Assembly (NCBI GenBank): GCA_030159075.1
Contig: BROG01000401.1
Location: 1-64,000, forward strand
Direction of reading: 5' to 3'
From: Atrina japonica
Taxonomy: Eukaryota; Mollusca; Bivalvia; Pterioida; Pinnidae
DNA length: 64,000 nt
Under the pieces are notes generated by a model. That model was not told where the DNA came from. It saw only the letters and a list, made by a program, of their open reading frames with translations, and did no database searches. Positions within the stretch are counted from its first letter, which is position 1. The number at the start of each line of letters is the position of its first letter. The translations under genes and the position numbers were made by a program. Below, one piece after another: positions 1-10,050 of this stretch.

Positions 1-210
1 ACTAAGTAGTGTTTAGTCGCTACAGAATTTTAAACTTGCCGTAACAGAATAACACAACGTACATAAAACCTGCATACTTTTAGTTAAGGTTTCTTTTCTA
101 ATAGGATAGGTGGCCCTTAAAGGGACCGTTGATTGCTCCGAAAAACTGAATAAGAGAGACTTTAGTATTTGTCGAGTTAACGTCGCCAACGACGAACAAA
201 ATATTTTTTA
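1..210 (-). pseudogene. Truncated copy of the 3' end of small gene B
   Basis: This stretch is a diverged direct copy of 2540-2760. It keeps the last codons, 3' untranslated region, histone-like stem-loop and purine box of the minus-strand gene at 2709-2996, but similarity is lost at about 210, so most of the coding part is gone. An extra in-frame stop lies in the residual C-terminal codons. Both copies are in the same orientation, which fits a duplication inside the element. Function is inferred only from the better copy. Confidence 0.55.
112..127 (-). terminator. Histone-type 3' stem-loop A (degenerate)
   Basis: Read on the minus strand the site is GGTCCCTTTAAGGGCC: 6-nt arms, TTTA loop, one G-U wobble at pair 3 and a C/A mismatch at pair 6, followed by ACCTA. 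A purine box (AGAAAAGAAACC) lies at 99-88, exactly 12 nt beyond the stem. It matches the layout of replication-dependent histone mRNA 3' ends, and is a decayed copy of site B. Confidence 0.6.
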
Positions 211-1360
211 CTGTGTAACAGTATAATGTTCCTATTGTCATCTCCTTTCGCATTTTGCTGTCATCGAATTTTATTTAAGAATCATATTGAAGATACATGT
301 GTATACATGTTATTCTTATAGGTGTATGCTTTTGGTGAATAAATCTCCAGGTAATAGCGAAAGTCGTGCATGCGCAGTACGATTTGTACAAAAATGTTAT
401 ACATGAATACAGGGGAGCCATTAAAGGGCGATACCGAAAGTAAGTTGCGTGACTATTTTTCCAAGTACTGTTGGAAGATTCACCTCTTTAGTATTTCCGA
501 GAATTCAATCACCTTGTTATGTTTTACAAAATCAAAATGTGAATATAAAATGATTTAAGAATATTAATTCCTAATATAAAATAGATATATTAAATGCGAC
601 TAAAAAATATATATACAAGAGCAAAATGGACTATGAATGATATATATATATAACGGAAGACGAATTAGAAGCAAATGTACATGTAAAACCAATTTTTAAT
701 CCAGCACTGAAAGACTTAAAATAGAAAATCAAAGTACTTTTGGCAAAATAACCATGGTTATGTTATAAATTGTGTCTAAATTACGATATTACCTGTAGTG
801 GATTCTTTATCTTTCAATCCGCTAATTAATAAGACCAGAAGTGGATCAAATCTGTCCTGTAAAATTTAGTACACCAGAGGTGGCCAAGCTTTTGTACTGG
901 TGTATATCTATTTATCATGACATGTCTCTACACGATAGGCAATGATGGTCATATGATTCTATTCTTTATCTATATGATCATTCAGTTATGTTACTCCCAC
1001 AACACATCGCTAAAACCATCCAAACAACGACCGAGGGATACAAACCAGCCTCTGATTTGAAAGCCAGTGTATTGTTTCATGCGGTGGAAATCTTGCGTAA
1101 CATTTTTCAAATTTCATGACATTTATCGTTTTGGGGAGAAAATATTTAAAAATCGTGAGAAAGAAGGTTTTTTTTAAAGAATGATCGGGAGGTCGGGTAT
1201 CAGGGCCAAAATCGGGAATCCCCCGCGGAAATCGGGAGAGTTGGCAAGTATGGACTCAGGAGCAACCTTCGCAACAGTTTCAACTGCTACTTATTCAATC
1301 AAATCAATGATCGTACAGCAAATCCATATATGCAGAATTTATTGGAATCGTCAGTAGTTA
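211..1360. other. No recognisable gene
   Basis: AT-rich sequence. The only open frame is a 62-codon one at 370-558 that resembles nothing I know and has no promoter or 3' signal. I see no repeat or RNA gene here. Confidence 0.5.
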
Positions 1361-1362
1361 TA

Positions 1363-1486
1363 GGCAGCTCCCTGGCGCGCATTTGAATTTTGGGCGCTAG
1401 GGGGCGCCACCAGTGGCGCTGTTTGATGACGTCATCAGAATGCTGGCTTCCGATTGGCCAATTCAAATGCGCGCCAGGGAGCCGCC
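1363..1486. repeat. Hairpin with CRE palindrome in the loop
   Basis: Arms GGCAGCTCCCTGGCGCGC...TTGAAT and ATTCAAATGCGCGCC...GCCGCC are near-perfect reverse complements (26 nt). The 70-nt loop holds GGGCGCTAGGGGGCGCCAC, which shares the AGGGGGCGC core of CTCF sites, and the CRE-type palindrome TGATGACGTCATCA (1424-1437). Related hairpins occur at 10489-10590 and, in part, at 16780-16826. Confidence 0.7.
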
Positions 1487-2010
1487 TGTGACGTCATAAC
1501 CGGAACGCCATACCGGAAGTGAGGTCCTGTTGTCATGGCAATAAGGAGAAAGAGCCAATCGTTGAGCTTGGAGGCGTGTCTATGACCGGAAGTGGAAGGT
1601 TGTGGGGGCGGCCATCTTTGCTAACGAGCCAATGAGAGCCTTCGTTACAAGAGGTTGGGGTCACGAGAGAACACGAGAGGTCACGTGAGTTCACGAGAAA
1701 TCAACGGTTAGAGAGAGAAGTAGGGTTTTTCCAGTTTTGAGCTGAGAGTGAATCTATTTTTAGAACCGAAACTTTGGGTTTTTCCAGGTTTGTGAAACCA
1801 GTAGTAGGTGTCGCCACAGTCGGAGTGGTTAACAATCCTGTATCAAGTGCGCAAGCGCGAGAAGCGGTAGGCCGAGCTCGACTCAAGCTTGAACTAAGAC
1901 TTGTGCTAAGACTTACGAGTATGTACAAAGGGAGATCACTCTGTATACCTTGTATTGATCAGAACTATCATAAACTGTATAGTGATGGGGTTTTCCCAGT
2001 TTGGAGGTCT
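1363..2010 (+). repeat. Inverted arm L of the virus-like element
   Basis: This segment recurs in inverted orientation at about 10590-9900, by eye roughly 85-90% identical over the part from 1495 to 1900. It begins with a hairpin (arms 1363-1388 and 1461-1486) with TGATGACGTCATCA between the arms. It contains CCGGAAGT (ETS-type) boxes, a second TGACGTCA near 1490 and several CCAAT boxes. This resembles a compact viral promoter/enhancer or terminal inverted repeat. The open frame 1774-2028 is the counterpart of a frame in the other arm and is probably not a gene. Role as terminal repeat is inference. Confidence 0.6.
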
Positions 2011-2179
2011 AGAGTGAATGAACATTGATTAGATGATGGGGTATTCCCCTGATAAAATAATTAAGTTGTAAGTAATGAAAACCTTATTAACGTTGCTAGT
2101 TGCCTAATTTTTTCTGAGATATTGAAATTTACTGTTTGTATATGTTTTCATACGGTAAACACTAAGCCTATGAAATAAG

Positions 2180-2460
2180 AATTTAAACACTCACCCTATG
2201 CTGGTAGTGGTTTTCTGACGATGTTGACTCTTCGAGCTCTTCTAACTGAACCTATACTCTAGTCATGTGGCTTTTTTTTCTGAGATACTTATCATTTTTA
2301 ATGCATGGAAAATAATCTTGTCCTATCTAATAAAAATGAAACACTCACCCTGCTGATAGTAGTGGTTTTTTCTTATGATGTTATCATCTCGAGCTTCGGA
2401 TCTCAAATGAGTTTTCACAGGCTTAACTGAACCTCTCTCTAGTCACATGACTTACTATAT
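2180..2460 (-). repeat. Two copies of an ~85-100 bp module
   Basis: Minus-strand copies at about 2262-2190 and 2455-2341 share the phrases GGTTCAGTTAG, AGCTCGAAGAGTCAACATC and GTCAGAAAA ... GGGTGAGTG with plus-strand copies at about 9088-9182 and 16700-16785. The end GGGTGAGTG looks like a splice donor, so the module may derive from a viral leader exon; this is inference. Confidence 0.5.
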
Positions 2461-2652
2461 TTAGACTTTCCTCTAATGAAGTGAATACATCATAACAAAA
2501 ACACAAAAACACAAACAAACAAACAAATGTTGAATATACACGGATAAGTAGAGTGTAGTCACTACACTAATTTTCAAACTCACCGCTACAGAATAACACA
2601 AACACAAACCCTGCATACCTTTAGTTAAGGTTTCTTTTCGAATAAGTTGAGT

Positions 2653-2668
2653 GGCCCTTAAAAGGGCC
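2653..2668 (-). terminator. Histone-type 3' stem-loop B (intact)
   Basis: Minus-strand GGCCCTTTTAAGGGCC: perfect 6-bp stem, TTTA loop, preceded by AATCAAC and followed by ACTCA. The purine box CGAAAAGAAACC at 2640-2629 begins exactly 12 nt after the stem. It lies 40 nt downstream of the stop codon of gene B. By analogy with metazoan histone mRNAs the stem would bind SLBP and the purine box U7 snRNA. Confidence 0.8.
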
Positions 2669-2708
2669 GTTGATTGCTCCGAAAAGCTGAATAAGAGAGA
2701 GAGAGAGT

Positions 2709-2996
2709 CTAATATCTGTCGAGTAGACGTCGCCATTGACGAACTTCTCTTTCTTTTTCTATCATCAGTCGATTTATCTCGTTCTTATGTTGTCGAAGAT
2801 TGGCTAATGCTTCCTGAGCTAGTACGTATTGTACAGGTACTGGAAGTGAAGGGTCAGGTCTAGGTGGTTCCTGGTGTTGTGTAGTCAGTGTCACAGGGGT
2901 CCTACCAGAGTTAATCGGGCTGCGTGGCCTTACTACAATACGGGTCCTTCGTGTAAGAATGATTTTCATGTTTCTCTCTTCAGGTTGCATTTCCAT
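2709..2996 (-). CDS. Small basic protein, gene B (unrecognised)
   Basis: An intact 95-residue ORF, not recognised. It is Arg-rich at the N-terminus (residues 8-25), Pro-rich in the middle (about 40-55) and carries a charged, probably helical C-terminal third ending in RRLLDRY. The ATG at 2996 is chosen because a TATA box (TCTATATAAG, minus strand, about 3060-3051) and a CRE (TGACGTCA, 3064-3071) sit about 60-75 nt upstream. The stop (TAG, 2709-2711) is followed 40 nt later by an undamaged histone-type stem-loop and purine box. Promoter, short leader, one small ORF and a histone-like 3' end form a complete compact cassette. A DNA-packaging or regulatory role is possible from the charge, but that is a guess. 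Confidence 0.6.
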   Translation of the reverse strand: MEMQPEERNMKIILTRRTRIVVRPRSPINSGRTPVTLTTQHQEPPRPDPSLPVPVQYVLAQEALANLRQHKNEINRLMIEKEREVRQWRRLLDRY

Positions 2997-3050
2997 GTCG
3001 GATGAGTTATCCAGGATGATGAACTAATACTGAGACTCAGGCAGTACCAG

Positions 3051-3071
3051 CTTATATAGAGTTAATGACGT
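3051..3071 (-). promoter_or_regulatory. TATA box plus CRE upstream of gene B
   Basis: Minus-strand TCTATATAAG (3060-3051) with TGACGTCA (3071-3064) just upstream. Spacing to the gene B ATG (2996) leaves a leader of about 30 nt after a start site near 3025. The cassette fits a small RNA polymerase II promoter. Confidence 0.6.
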
Positions 3072-3084
3072 CACGTATTGATTT

Positions 3085-3480
3085 TGTTCCCGGTCTAGAC
3101 ATCTGGCCACCTGTTTTTGACATTTTTGACACTTGGCATCTGGCCACCTGTTTTTGACATTTTTGACACTTGGCATCTGGCCACCTGTTTTTGACATCTG
3201 GCCACCTGTTGTTGACGATTTTGCTGTCTAGACATCTACGTCTAGACATTTGCGTCTAGACATTTGGCCACCTGTTTTTGACATTTTTGACACTTGGCAT
3301 CTGGCCACTTGTTTTTGACATTTTTGACACTTGGCATCTGGCCACCTGTTTTCGACATCTGGCCACCTGTTGTTGACGATTTTTCTGTCTAGACATCTAC
3401 GTCTAGACATCTGCGTCTAGACATTTGGCCACCTGTTGTTGATGATTTTTCTGTCTAGACATCTTGCCACCTGTTTTTTA
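3085..3480. repeat. Tandem repeat between divergent gene B and polymerase
   Basis: A unit of about 37 bp (CATCTGGCCACCTG plus TTTTTGACATTTTTGACAC variants) and CGTCTAGACAT units repeat, and the whole set is itself doubled with a period near 155-160 bp. The minus-strand open frames at 3052-3410 are by-products of the repeat. It sits between the gene B promoter and the polymerase start, as viral repeat-type enhancers or origins do; that role is inference. Confidence 0.75.
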
Positions 3481-3717
3481 GACAAATACTGTCACTAGTT
3501 TTTAGTATTTCTAATTCTATATGAAAATAAAACGAAATAAAATAAATTCTAGTTTTATGGACCTGTAAACATAAAAAACTAAAATATAACAGAGTATATA
3601 TATGTGTGATAATACTTCGTTTGAGTATCTATACAGTTAATTTTCTTTTCATTATAGATACATGTCTACAATTACCGTACTTCATTTTAGATTCGACAAC
3701 GAAAGCATACACACGGA

Positions 3718-6700
3718 ATGGCTAATTTACCGAACTTTGATTTATTGTTAAATAAAAGACAAGAACAGGCGAGAAGTCAAAGGCAGGCTCACCAGAAAGA
3801 TCAACGGGGTGATGGATTTAATGCAAACAGACAACTCACCGATTATAGTGATTACTATGAAGTAGACACCCTTTAAAACGGCCTCGAATGTGTACCAAGT
3901 CAAGTTTAACAAGTTTTCTAAAGATGCCATACACTTGGTATCTGAGGTAATAGATCATATGTTGACTTCTATTAAGAACACACTACAGTGTGAAGATCGG
4001 GATAAGATGCGAGTCAATATACATCATCTATCTTTAAAAAGTGAAGTGTGGGTAGAATTTATGGATGCTAAAGACCTGAATGCTGATCTACACATGGAGA
4101 AAATTGAGAAAGTACAACAGAGTAATGAAAATTTTAGAATCGAAGATGGGTCTACCACCCTGTCAGTGATCCATGTCATACAACCTGTAGGTAGCGGGGG
4201 TGGAAAACGAAAATATCATCTCAGTTTTGATAAAAAAGTCTTTCTGAACAAGAAAAAAAGTTTGATACAGATCAAGAATAAAGACAATACCTGTTTAGCT
4301 CGTGCTATTGTAGTTGGTCGTTTTCATTGTCAGAAACCTGGACTTGGAGATGGAGACAAGTACAAAAACTGGCAACGATATTGGAAAAATTTGAATTATG
4401 GTGATGCAAGTAGACATACTCTTCAACGACGAGAAGCTCATGCCTTAATGCAACAAGCTGGATGTGATCCCCAGCAAGAGAGTGGGCCTGAGGAATGGCA
4501 ACGTTTTCCAGACTGTGTTGTTACCACACTACCGTTTGAAAATCTACGAACTGAATACCAACGCAAAACGATTGACATTAAATGTACTGTATAGTGGTGT
4601 AGGATCCGGGCCCCCCATTCACGTCTTATACGATGATCACCATTACTATTGTATAGTATCTATGTCTGGACTCTTGGAATATAATTACTATTGTGACCGT
4701 TGTGATGTGGGTTATAATCATGTAGAAGATCACCGATGCCCTCAATGCTGCTTTCGTTGTTTTGCACCGTGGCCCTGTGTTCCCGACAACACGATAAAAC
4801 CTATAAAATGTACACATTGTCAGGGGACATTCACATCGACTCAGTGTTACGAGAATCATTTGAAACCTTATAGTAGTAATACGATTTCCCACTTGTCAAT
4901 TATGGATGAGTAAGAACAACTCGCACAACACTGTTGTCAAGAAAAGAAGAAAAAATGTCGCCATTGTAAACAGATCGTGGATCTAGATCATCGCTGTTTT
5001 ATACAACGGATCCCTTCTCAGGATGAATCATCTTCACCCCCCTTATTACATTTTCTATGATTTTGAGTGTACCCAGGACACCGGAGAACACAAAACCTAA
5101 TCTATGTATAGCTCATAATCGAGTATGTCCCCAGTGTACATCAGATGATTGGTGTGAGCGATGTAAAACCATGGAGGATCATCGTATTACATTCCGAGGT
5201 CCCACGACACTCACTGATTTTTTGACTTGGCTATTTCAAACGACCGTGTATGATGACATACACCAAAGAGAAAAACTTTTACATGATGGGCTATAGCTAT
5301 TGCTCATAAACTTTAAAGGGTATGGACGATGGACCAGTTTATTTTACATCATCTGGTACATCATACCTGTGAAAAACCGATGTGATCATGAACGGTTCAA
5401 AGATTATTTCTATAGACGGGCAGGAAACATCAGGTTTAAAGACTCGTGTAATTTCTTGTCGTTATCCTTTAGCTTCGTTACCCCAAAGCTTTGTGGATTG
5501 ACTGAACTCAAGAAAGAGCTACTTTCCGCATTTGTTCAATACAGAAGCTAATGCTGATTACATAGGAGTATATCCCCCAGCTATGTATTACAACCCAGAA
5601 GGTATTAAACCTGATGTCCGTCGTGATTTTGAAGAGTGGTATCAAGACCAAATTCGAAAGGGTAAGATTTTCATTTGCAATGCGAATTAGAAGAATACTG
5701 TGAATCGTCGACGTGACTATTTTGCGACAGGATTGTATGCATTTTCAAAGCATGGTGTTTGAAACTAGCCGATGTTGGACCCCCTTTGCTGAATCGATTA
5801 CGTTTGCCAGTACGGGGAATATAGCATATCGTCGCAATCATATGCAAAAAGATACGATTGCTATCATACCTCCGCGGGGATATCGCACGACAGTATTCCA
5901 CCCCCCACATGCTCGTCATGAAGGTGAAGTCCAAGTAGGATCTTATCGAGTGGATGGTTATCATGAAGACTCTCGGACCATTTACGAGTTTCATGGCTGT
6001 TTTTGGCACGGATGTCCCTTGTGTTTTCCTAACATAAAGCAAGAGCAACACCCGTTTTACCCTTCTTTGACGTATAAAGAAGTGTATCAAAAGACCTTAG
6101 AGAGAGATCAGTATTTGCGTCAACACTATCAAGTAGAAACGCTGTGGGAACATGACTATCGTCAAATGTACAAGACGAATCCAGAGTTTCAGCATTTCAT
6201 TGATAAAACGTATGAGGATTTTCCCGACCCGTTAGTTCGTAAAGATGCTTTATTTGGAGGTCGAACGAATGCTACTCGTTTGCTATGTGAAGGAGACATT
6301 CGTTACGTGGATGTATGTTCTTTGTACCCGTTTGTCTTGAAACATGGGACTTTTCCAATTGGACACCCAGACGTGATTACTCATGATTTCAAAAGTCTAG
6401 ACCAATATTTTGTACTGGTCGAGTTATTCCTCCTCGTCAGCTGTTTCATCCCGTGTTACCTTATCGGTTTGCAGGGGGAAAACTTCTTTTTCCTTTATGC
6501 CGTACTTGTGCTCAACAATGAATCGAACAGGAGTTGGGTATTAGTTATCGATGCTCTCATACGAATCAAGAGCGAAGTTTGTTAGGTACATGGACGACGT
6601 GTGAATTGAATAAAGCTATAGAGAAAGGTTATGTGATCGATCGTATCTTTGAAGTATGGCATTTCCCTGATCAGTCCAATACTTTATTTCGTAGCTATAT

Positions 6701-7578
6701 TGATCAGTTTTTCTCCAGATTAAGCAACAGCTAGTGGTTTTCCTGCTTCCTGTCAAACAGTAAAGACCGTCCTCAGTACCTCAAAGAGATTGAAACGAGA
6801 GAACAACTGTTCATCCACGAGAAGAAGATGTAGAGAAGAATCCTATCTTACGGGACCATTGCTAAACTGTTTCTGAACTGTTTGTGGGTGTAAATTTTGC
6901 TCAACGGACTAATTTACCTCAGACACAGTATGTGGAGAGTTACGAAGCATTACAACAGTTACTTCAAGATGACACTCGTGATATATTACATTTAGAGCTG
7001 ATTCCAAATGACGAAGACCATGATGAGCTAGACATGTTGCTGGTGAATTCGAAACAGAAGGATGACTTTGATGAACCAAATGGTTTTATCAATGTAGTGC
7101 TAGCAGCCTTTACTGCGTCTTTAGCACGGTTACATCTCTATGCCACCCTAGAACGTTTGGGAGAACGTGTGTTATATTTGATACAGACAGTATCATTTAT
7201 CAACACGATCCACAGCAGTGGAATCCCACTATAATGAACAGTTTAGGAGGATGGATAGACGAACTAGATGGCGATTCTATCTTATCCTTTGTCTTGGGAG
7301 GTCCTAAAAATTATGCGTACAATACTCGTCAGGACAAAACGGTGTGTAAAGTCAAAGGAATCACTTTTGATAGTCGTACCACTTCTACAGTCAACGTAGA
7401 TACATTGAAACAGTTGTTACGTGGTCAACAAAAGAAAGTACTTGTATCGTACCCTCATAAGATCATGCGAACGAAACAGCATAAATTCAAAACACAGGCG
7501 ATGACTAAAGAAGTGCGTGTCGTGTATGATAAGAGACATCGCATTGAAAACTTTTGCACTTTACCTTATGGTTATTGA
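3718..7578 (+). pseudogene. polB: Protein-primed family B DNA polymerase, Maverick/Polinton type (broken)
   Basis: The full length of about 3.9 kb fits Maverick polymerases, but the reading frame is broken at least ten times, including an in-frame TAA at 4911 and shifts in a C run near 5040 and an A run near 5090. Recognisable parts, in order: N-terminus from the ATG at 3718; a region with KKKSLIQIKNKDNTCLARAIVVG (read at 4258-4317); a Cys/His-rich segment (4690-4860); the exonuclease motif with FYDFECT (near 5055); a second exonuclease block near 5290; YEFHGCFWHGC (5980-6018); the polymerase motif with DVCSLYP (6310-6330), preceded by FGGRTNA; and the C motif near 7170, where the DTD triplet is moved out of frame by a one-base loss. 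A known viral replication enzyme; here certainly non-functional. The gene ends with two AATAAA signals, unlike the small genes around it. Confidence 0.9.
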
Positions 7579-7610
7579 ATAAAGTGAGACTGTTTGAATA
7601 AAGTTTGTTT
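7579..7610 (+). terminator. Two poly(A) signals after the polymerase
   Basis: TGAATAAAGTG overlaps or abuts the polymerase stop, and a second GAATAAAG follows about 18 nt later. This is conventional polyadenylation, in contrast to the stem-loop type 3' ends of the small genes. Confidence 0.6.
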
Positions 7611-7649
7611 ATTGCGTATTAAAATCTATGAAACTTTACTTTGGTGTTG

Positions 7650-7665
7650 TTGATATAAAACAGAA
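7650..7665 (+). promoter_or_regulatory. TATA box before the virion-protein gene copy
   Basis: GATATAAAAC lies about 60 nt upstream of the ATG at 7719, the same layout as at gene B. Confidence 0.45.
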
Positions 7666-7718
7666 GACAGTGAAGGGTAGGGGTTCATTTATACAGTTTG
7701 ATCTCAAGTACACGTATC

Positions 7719-8041
7719 ATGGCGACTCTCGATTCTAAAGATCATGCTAGTTTTTACATGACTTTACCTAGCGATGCTAGTTTAAAGGTCTTTCCCGATA
7801 ATACCTTAACAGAATTCAAAACTCATTTACCTCAAGCTTTAAAGTATTGATGGATAGTGAGTGGGAAGTAGAGTTGAGTGAATTGATCTTTCCCAACTTT
7901 GAATCGATAGGATCCGATGAGAATTTCATAGATGTCATGGTTCCCCTTCACGTTCCTTTGGAATCCGTCTTTACACCTAAAAATCCCCAGGACACCTCTA
8001 CGTATCCTAAGAAAAAGGAAATGAAATATCGTAGTTGCTAA
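7719..8041 (+). pseudogene. 5' part of a Maverick F54H12.2-like virion protein gene
   Basis: From the ATG at 7719 the reading contains FYMTLPSDAS, a YPDNT-like segment and, after a frameshift near 7845, SEWEVELSELIFP. This pattern (LPSNAS ... WEVGLxEIxYP) marks a family annotated in many invertebrates as 'F54H12.2-like', which I associate with Maverick elements and probably a minor virion component. The copy stops after PKKKEMKYR (about 8034), where unrelated sequence begins. The same words restart the minus-strand copy at 16698, so the two partial genes overlap by about 30 nt. The family name is recollection; the link between the two copies is directly visible. Confidence 0.7.
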
Positions 8042-8129
8042 TTTCCCGTCTGTGTTTATATTAAGTATGAAGCGTATGTGCTTGATTCTGTTGTATCTTT
8101 AATTTCTAGTTCGCTGGGATATATTGCAT

Positions 8130-8440
8130 TGACATATGTATGGAAATTGTCATTATTATATCAACTTCAGTGTATTTATGTATAGAATCAGAGTGGTGTT
8201 TGACGAAATAAGTATCCTGATAGCCAATCACTAGATATTTCAATTTTCGGGTACCACCTTTAGTGAAAAAACAGTTGTCTATGATGCTGAAAAGTCTTTC
8301 TTTTAATTTTGCATGTGGAATAGTTGTGTAAAGAGTAGAGAAGTCATAATTTTTGATTTTGTGAATTCAAGTAAAATTGTGTGCCTTCAAATTTTCTAAA
8401 AGCTGTTTATAATTTTTAAGTATCCACGTCTGATTTACAC
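8130..8440 (-). pseudogene. Penelope-like element reverse transcriptase fragment
   Basis: The minus strand reads LKNYKQLLENL, then after a stop codon IKNYDFSTLYTTIPHAKLKE and KYTEVDII. DFSTLYT-IPH followed by KLK(E/D)RL is the catalytic motif A neighbourhood of Penelope-like (PLE) reverse transcriptases. Only about 100 codons remain, with one internal stop. It lies exactly where the virion-protein gene copy ends and before the inverted fragment of gene D, so it is either an insertion or part of the rearrangement. Confidence 0.7.
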
Positions 8441-8515
8441 CGCTTCATACTTCATGTTTGACTTTTTATTTTTTATCACTCCTAGACTGATTTCTCCTAG
8501 GCGTCTATCACTCTT
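8440..8515 (-). pseudogene. Inverted 5' fragment of gene D
   Basis: The minus strand of 8512-8440 matches 10599-10665: the same leader (ATAGACGCCTAGGAGAAATC, GAGTGATAAAAAA), then ATGAAGTATG against ATGGAGTATG. It hits a stop after six codons and runs into the PLE fragment. This is a second, inverted copy of the promoter and start of gene D. Confidence 0.65.
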
Positions 8516-8601
8516 TGCGTTTTCATTGGTGGAATCACATTGCCAACGACGCATAGACCATCATCAAAGATCATCAAAGAGGAGTACGTCTATACTGCTC
8601 A

Positions 8602-8608
8602 TATAAAA
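8602..8608 (+). promoter_or_regulatory. TATA box of gene C
   Basis: CATATAAAAAGCC at 8600-8612, with a probable start site near TCATTTCACT (8631-8640) and an ATG at 8646. Confidence 0.5.
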
Positions 8609-8645
8609 AGCCGTGCGCGTCTCATTTCACTGCGCTTCATTCCAG

Positions 8646-8902
8646 ATGACAACCCAAGATCAACATCAAGCAATCATGGTGAAACCAACTAGCAACATGT
8701 TTTTTTCTTGATAGCACCGTGTTTTGGGCGAGTGAACCTGACTATACTATACCATTGCAAAGTTAAAGAGTTTTTTGAAAGCCAAAAAGCTGGCCTGGAG
8801 AGGTGGTGGCATGCCGCTGAGGCCAGAAGAGCTGCAGCCAGGAGGTCAAAGATGGTCGGCTGCTGCTGCTGCTTTTAAGGGTTTTAACAACCCAAAACAA
8901 AC
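8646..8902 (+). pseudogene. Small protein gene C (broken, unrecognised)
   Basis: From the ATG at 8646 the reading runs 21 codons (MTTQDQHQAI...), is displaced at a T run (8700-8708) and again near 8762, and continues in the frame that includes KAKKLAWRGGGMPLRPEELQ and an Ala run up to about 8902. No stop precedes the stem-loop in that frame, so the original end is unclear. The basic, Gly/Arg/Ala-containing product is not recognised. TATA box upstream and histone-like 3' end downstream give the same cassette plan as gene B. Confidence 0.45.
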
Positions 8903-8918
8903 GACACTTTTAAGGGCC
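8903..8918 (+). terminator. Histone-type 3' stem-loop C (degenerate)
   Basis: GACACTTTTAAGGGCC with TTTA loop; two of six pairs are mismatched (pairs 2 and 4). It is followed by a perfect ACCCA flank and, exactly 12 nt after the stem, CGAAAAGAAACC (8931-8942). Confidence 0.6.
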
Positions 8919-9087
8919 ACCCAACTTACACGAAAAGAAACCTTAACTGAAAGTATTTAGTTTTTGTATGTGTTGTGTTATACTGTAGTATAACCTATAG
9001 TAAGTAAATTTGAACATTCACTAGTTCTTTTACTTGATCGATAAAATTTTATATTAGTCAATTCTAAAAATAGTAACTTTAAAAAAC

Positions 9088-9182
9088 TAGAGAATAAGTT
9101 CAGTTAGACCTCTGAGAGCTCATTTGGCATCCGAAGCTCGAAGAGTCAACATCGTCAGAAAAAATCCTCTGGGTGAGTGTTT
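9088..9182 (+). repeat. Copy of the ~90 bp module ending in GGGTGAGTG
   Basis: Shares GTTCAGTTAGACCTCTGAGA and CTCGAAGAGTCAACATCGTC with 16713-16775 and with inverted copies at 2190-2455. Confidence 0.6.
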
Positions 9183-9451
9183 CAAGTTTTATTTTATATA
9201 CAGAAGTACAAAACGCTATAGAATAATACAGATACTGTTTTCGCTGTCTGAACTTTAATACTTGTTGCAACGACGTAAGTGAACAACTTCATACTTCACA
9301 ACTTTTTGTCACTTGTGTCACTTGTGTCACTTTGTCACCTGTGTCACTTGTGTCACTTTGAGACTTCATAACTTAGAACGTTACAGACGTTGCAAACTTT
9401 GAAACATGAGAACGACACAAACACTTGATCACTTTGACAAACTTTGAGAAC

Positions 9452-9458
9452 CACACAC

Positions 9459-9546
<88 letters not shown>
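9452..9546. repeat. (AC)n microsatellite
   Basis: About 95 bp of nearly pure AC dinucleotides, flanked by a region where short CACTTTG/TGTCAC words recur (9300-9440). Confidence 0.95.
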
Positions 9547-9549
<3 letters not shown>

Positions 9550-9704
9550 ATCACTTTTGCAAACTTTGAGTATGTTACACTTTCATGTTCTATGTATCTC
9601 TCTCCTGCCGTGAGATTAGTCAGTCCTTGAAAAACTAGATGATTCCATAGCCAAGATGGCTACCCTCCCTACACTTCCTGTTTCACTACCCATCCTCCCT
9701 CTCT

Positions 9705-10050
9705 GGTTTAGTACATACAGTCCATATAGAGTAATCCCCCTTTTGTTCCATCCCTATAGTCTATACAGAGTAATCTCCCCTTTGTTCTACAGTCTATACA
9801 GAGTGATGTTTCACCTATAGAGTCTATACACAGTGATATCCCCTTTGTTTCACCTATACAGTCTGTACAGAGTAATCTCCCTTTTGTCCTACTCATACAG
9901 GCTATACAGAGTGATCTCCCCTTTGTCTCATCTATACAGTCTATACACACTGAACTCCCCATTTGTCCTACTCATACAGTCTATACAGAGTGATCTCCCC
10001 TTTGTCCTATCCCAACAGGCTATACAGAGTGATTTCCCTTTGTACATACT
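9705..10050. repeat. Tandem repeat grown from the inverted arm
   Basis: Units of about 30-36 bp of the type AGTCTATACAGAGTGATCTC plus CCCTTTGT. One such unit, inverted, is present in arm L at about 1920-1985, so the array is an expansion of a piece of the arm. The long open frames on both strands here are by-products. Confidence 0.85.

Noticed and set aside
1774..2028. 84-codon frame in arm L and 150-codon frame in arm R as genes
   Set aside because: Both lie in promoter-like inverted repeats and in the tandem array, with no start signals or known domain.
3052..3410. Minus-strand Cys/Lys-rich repeat frames
   Set aside because: They come from the two-level tandem repeat between gene B and the polymerase; the gene B TATA box lies at the end of one of them.
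9353..9544. Cys/Val repeat frame on the minus strand
   Set aside because: It is a translation of the (AC)n microsatellite.
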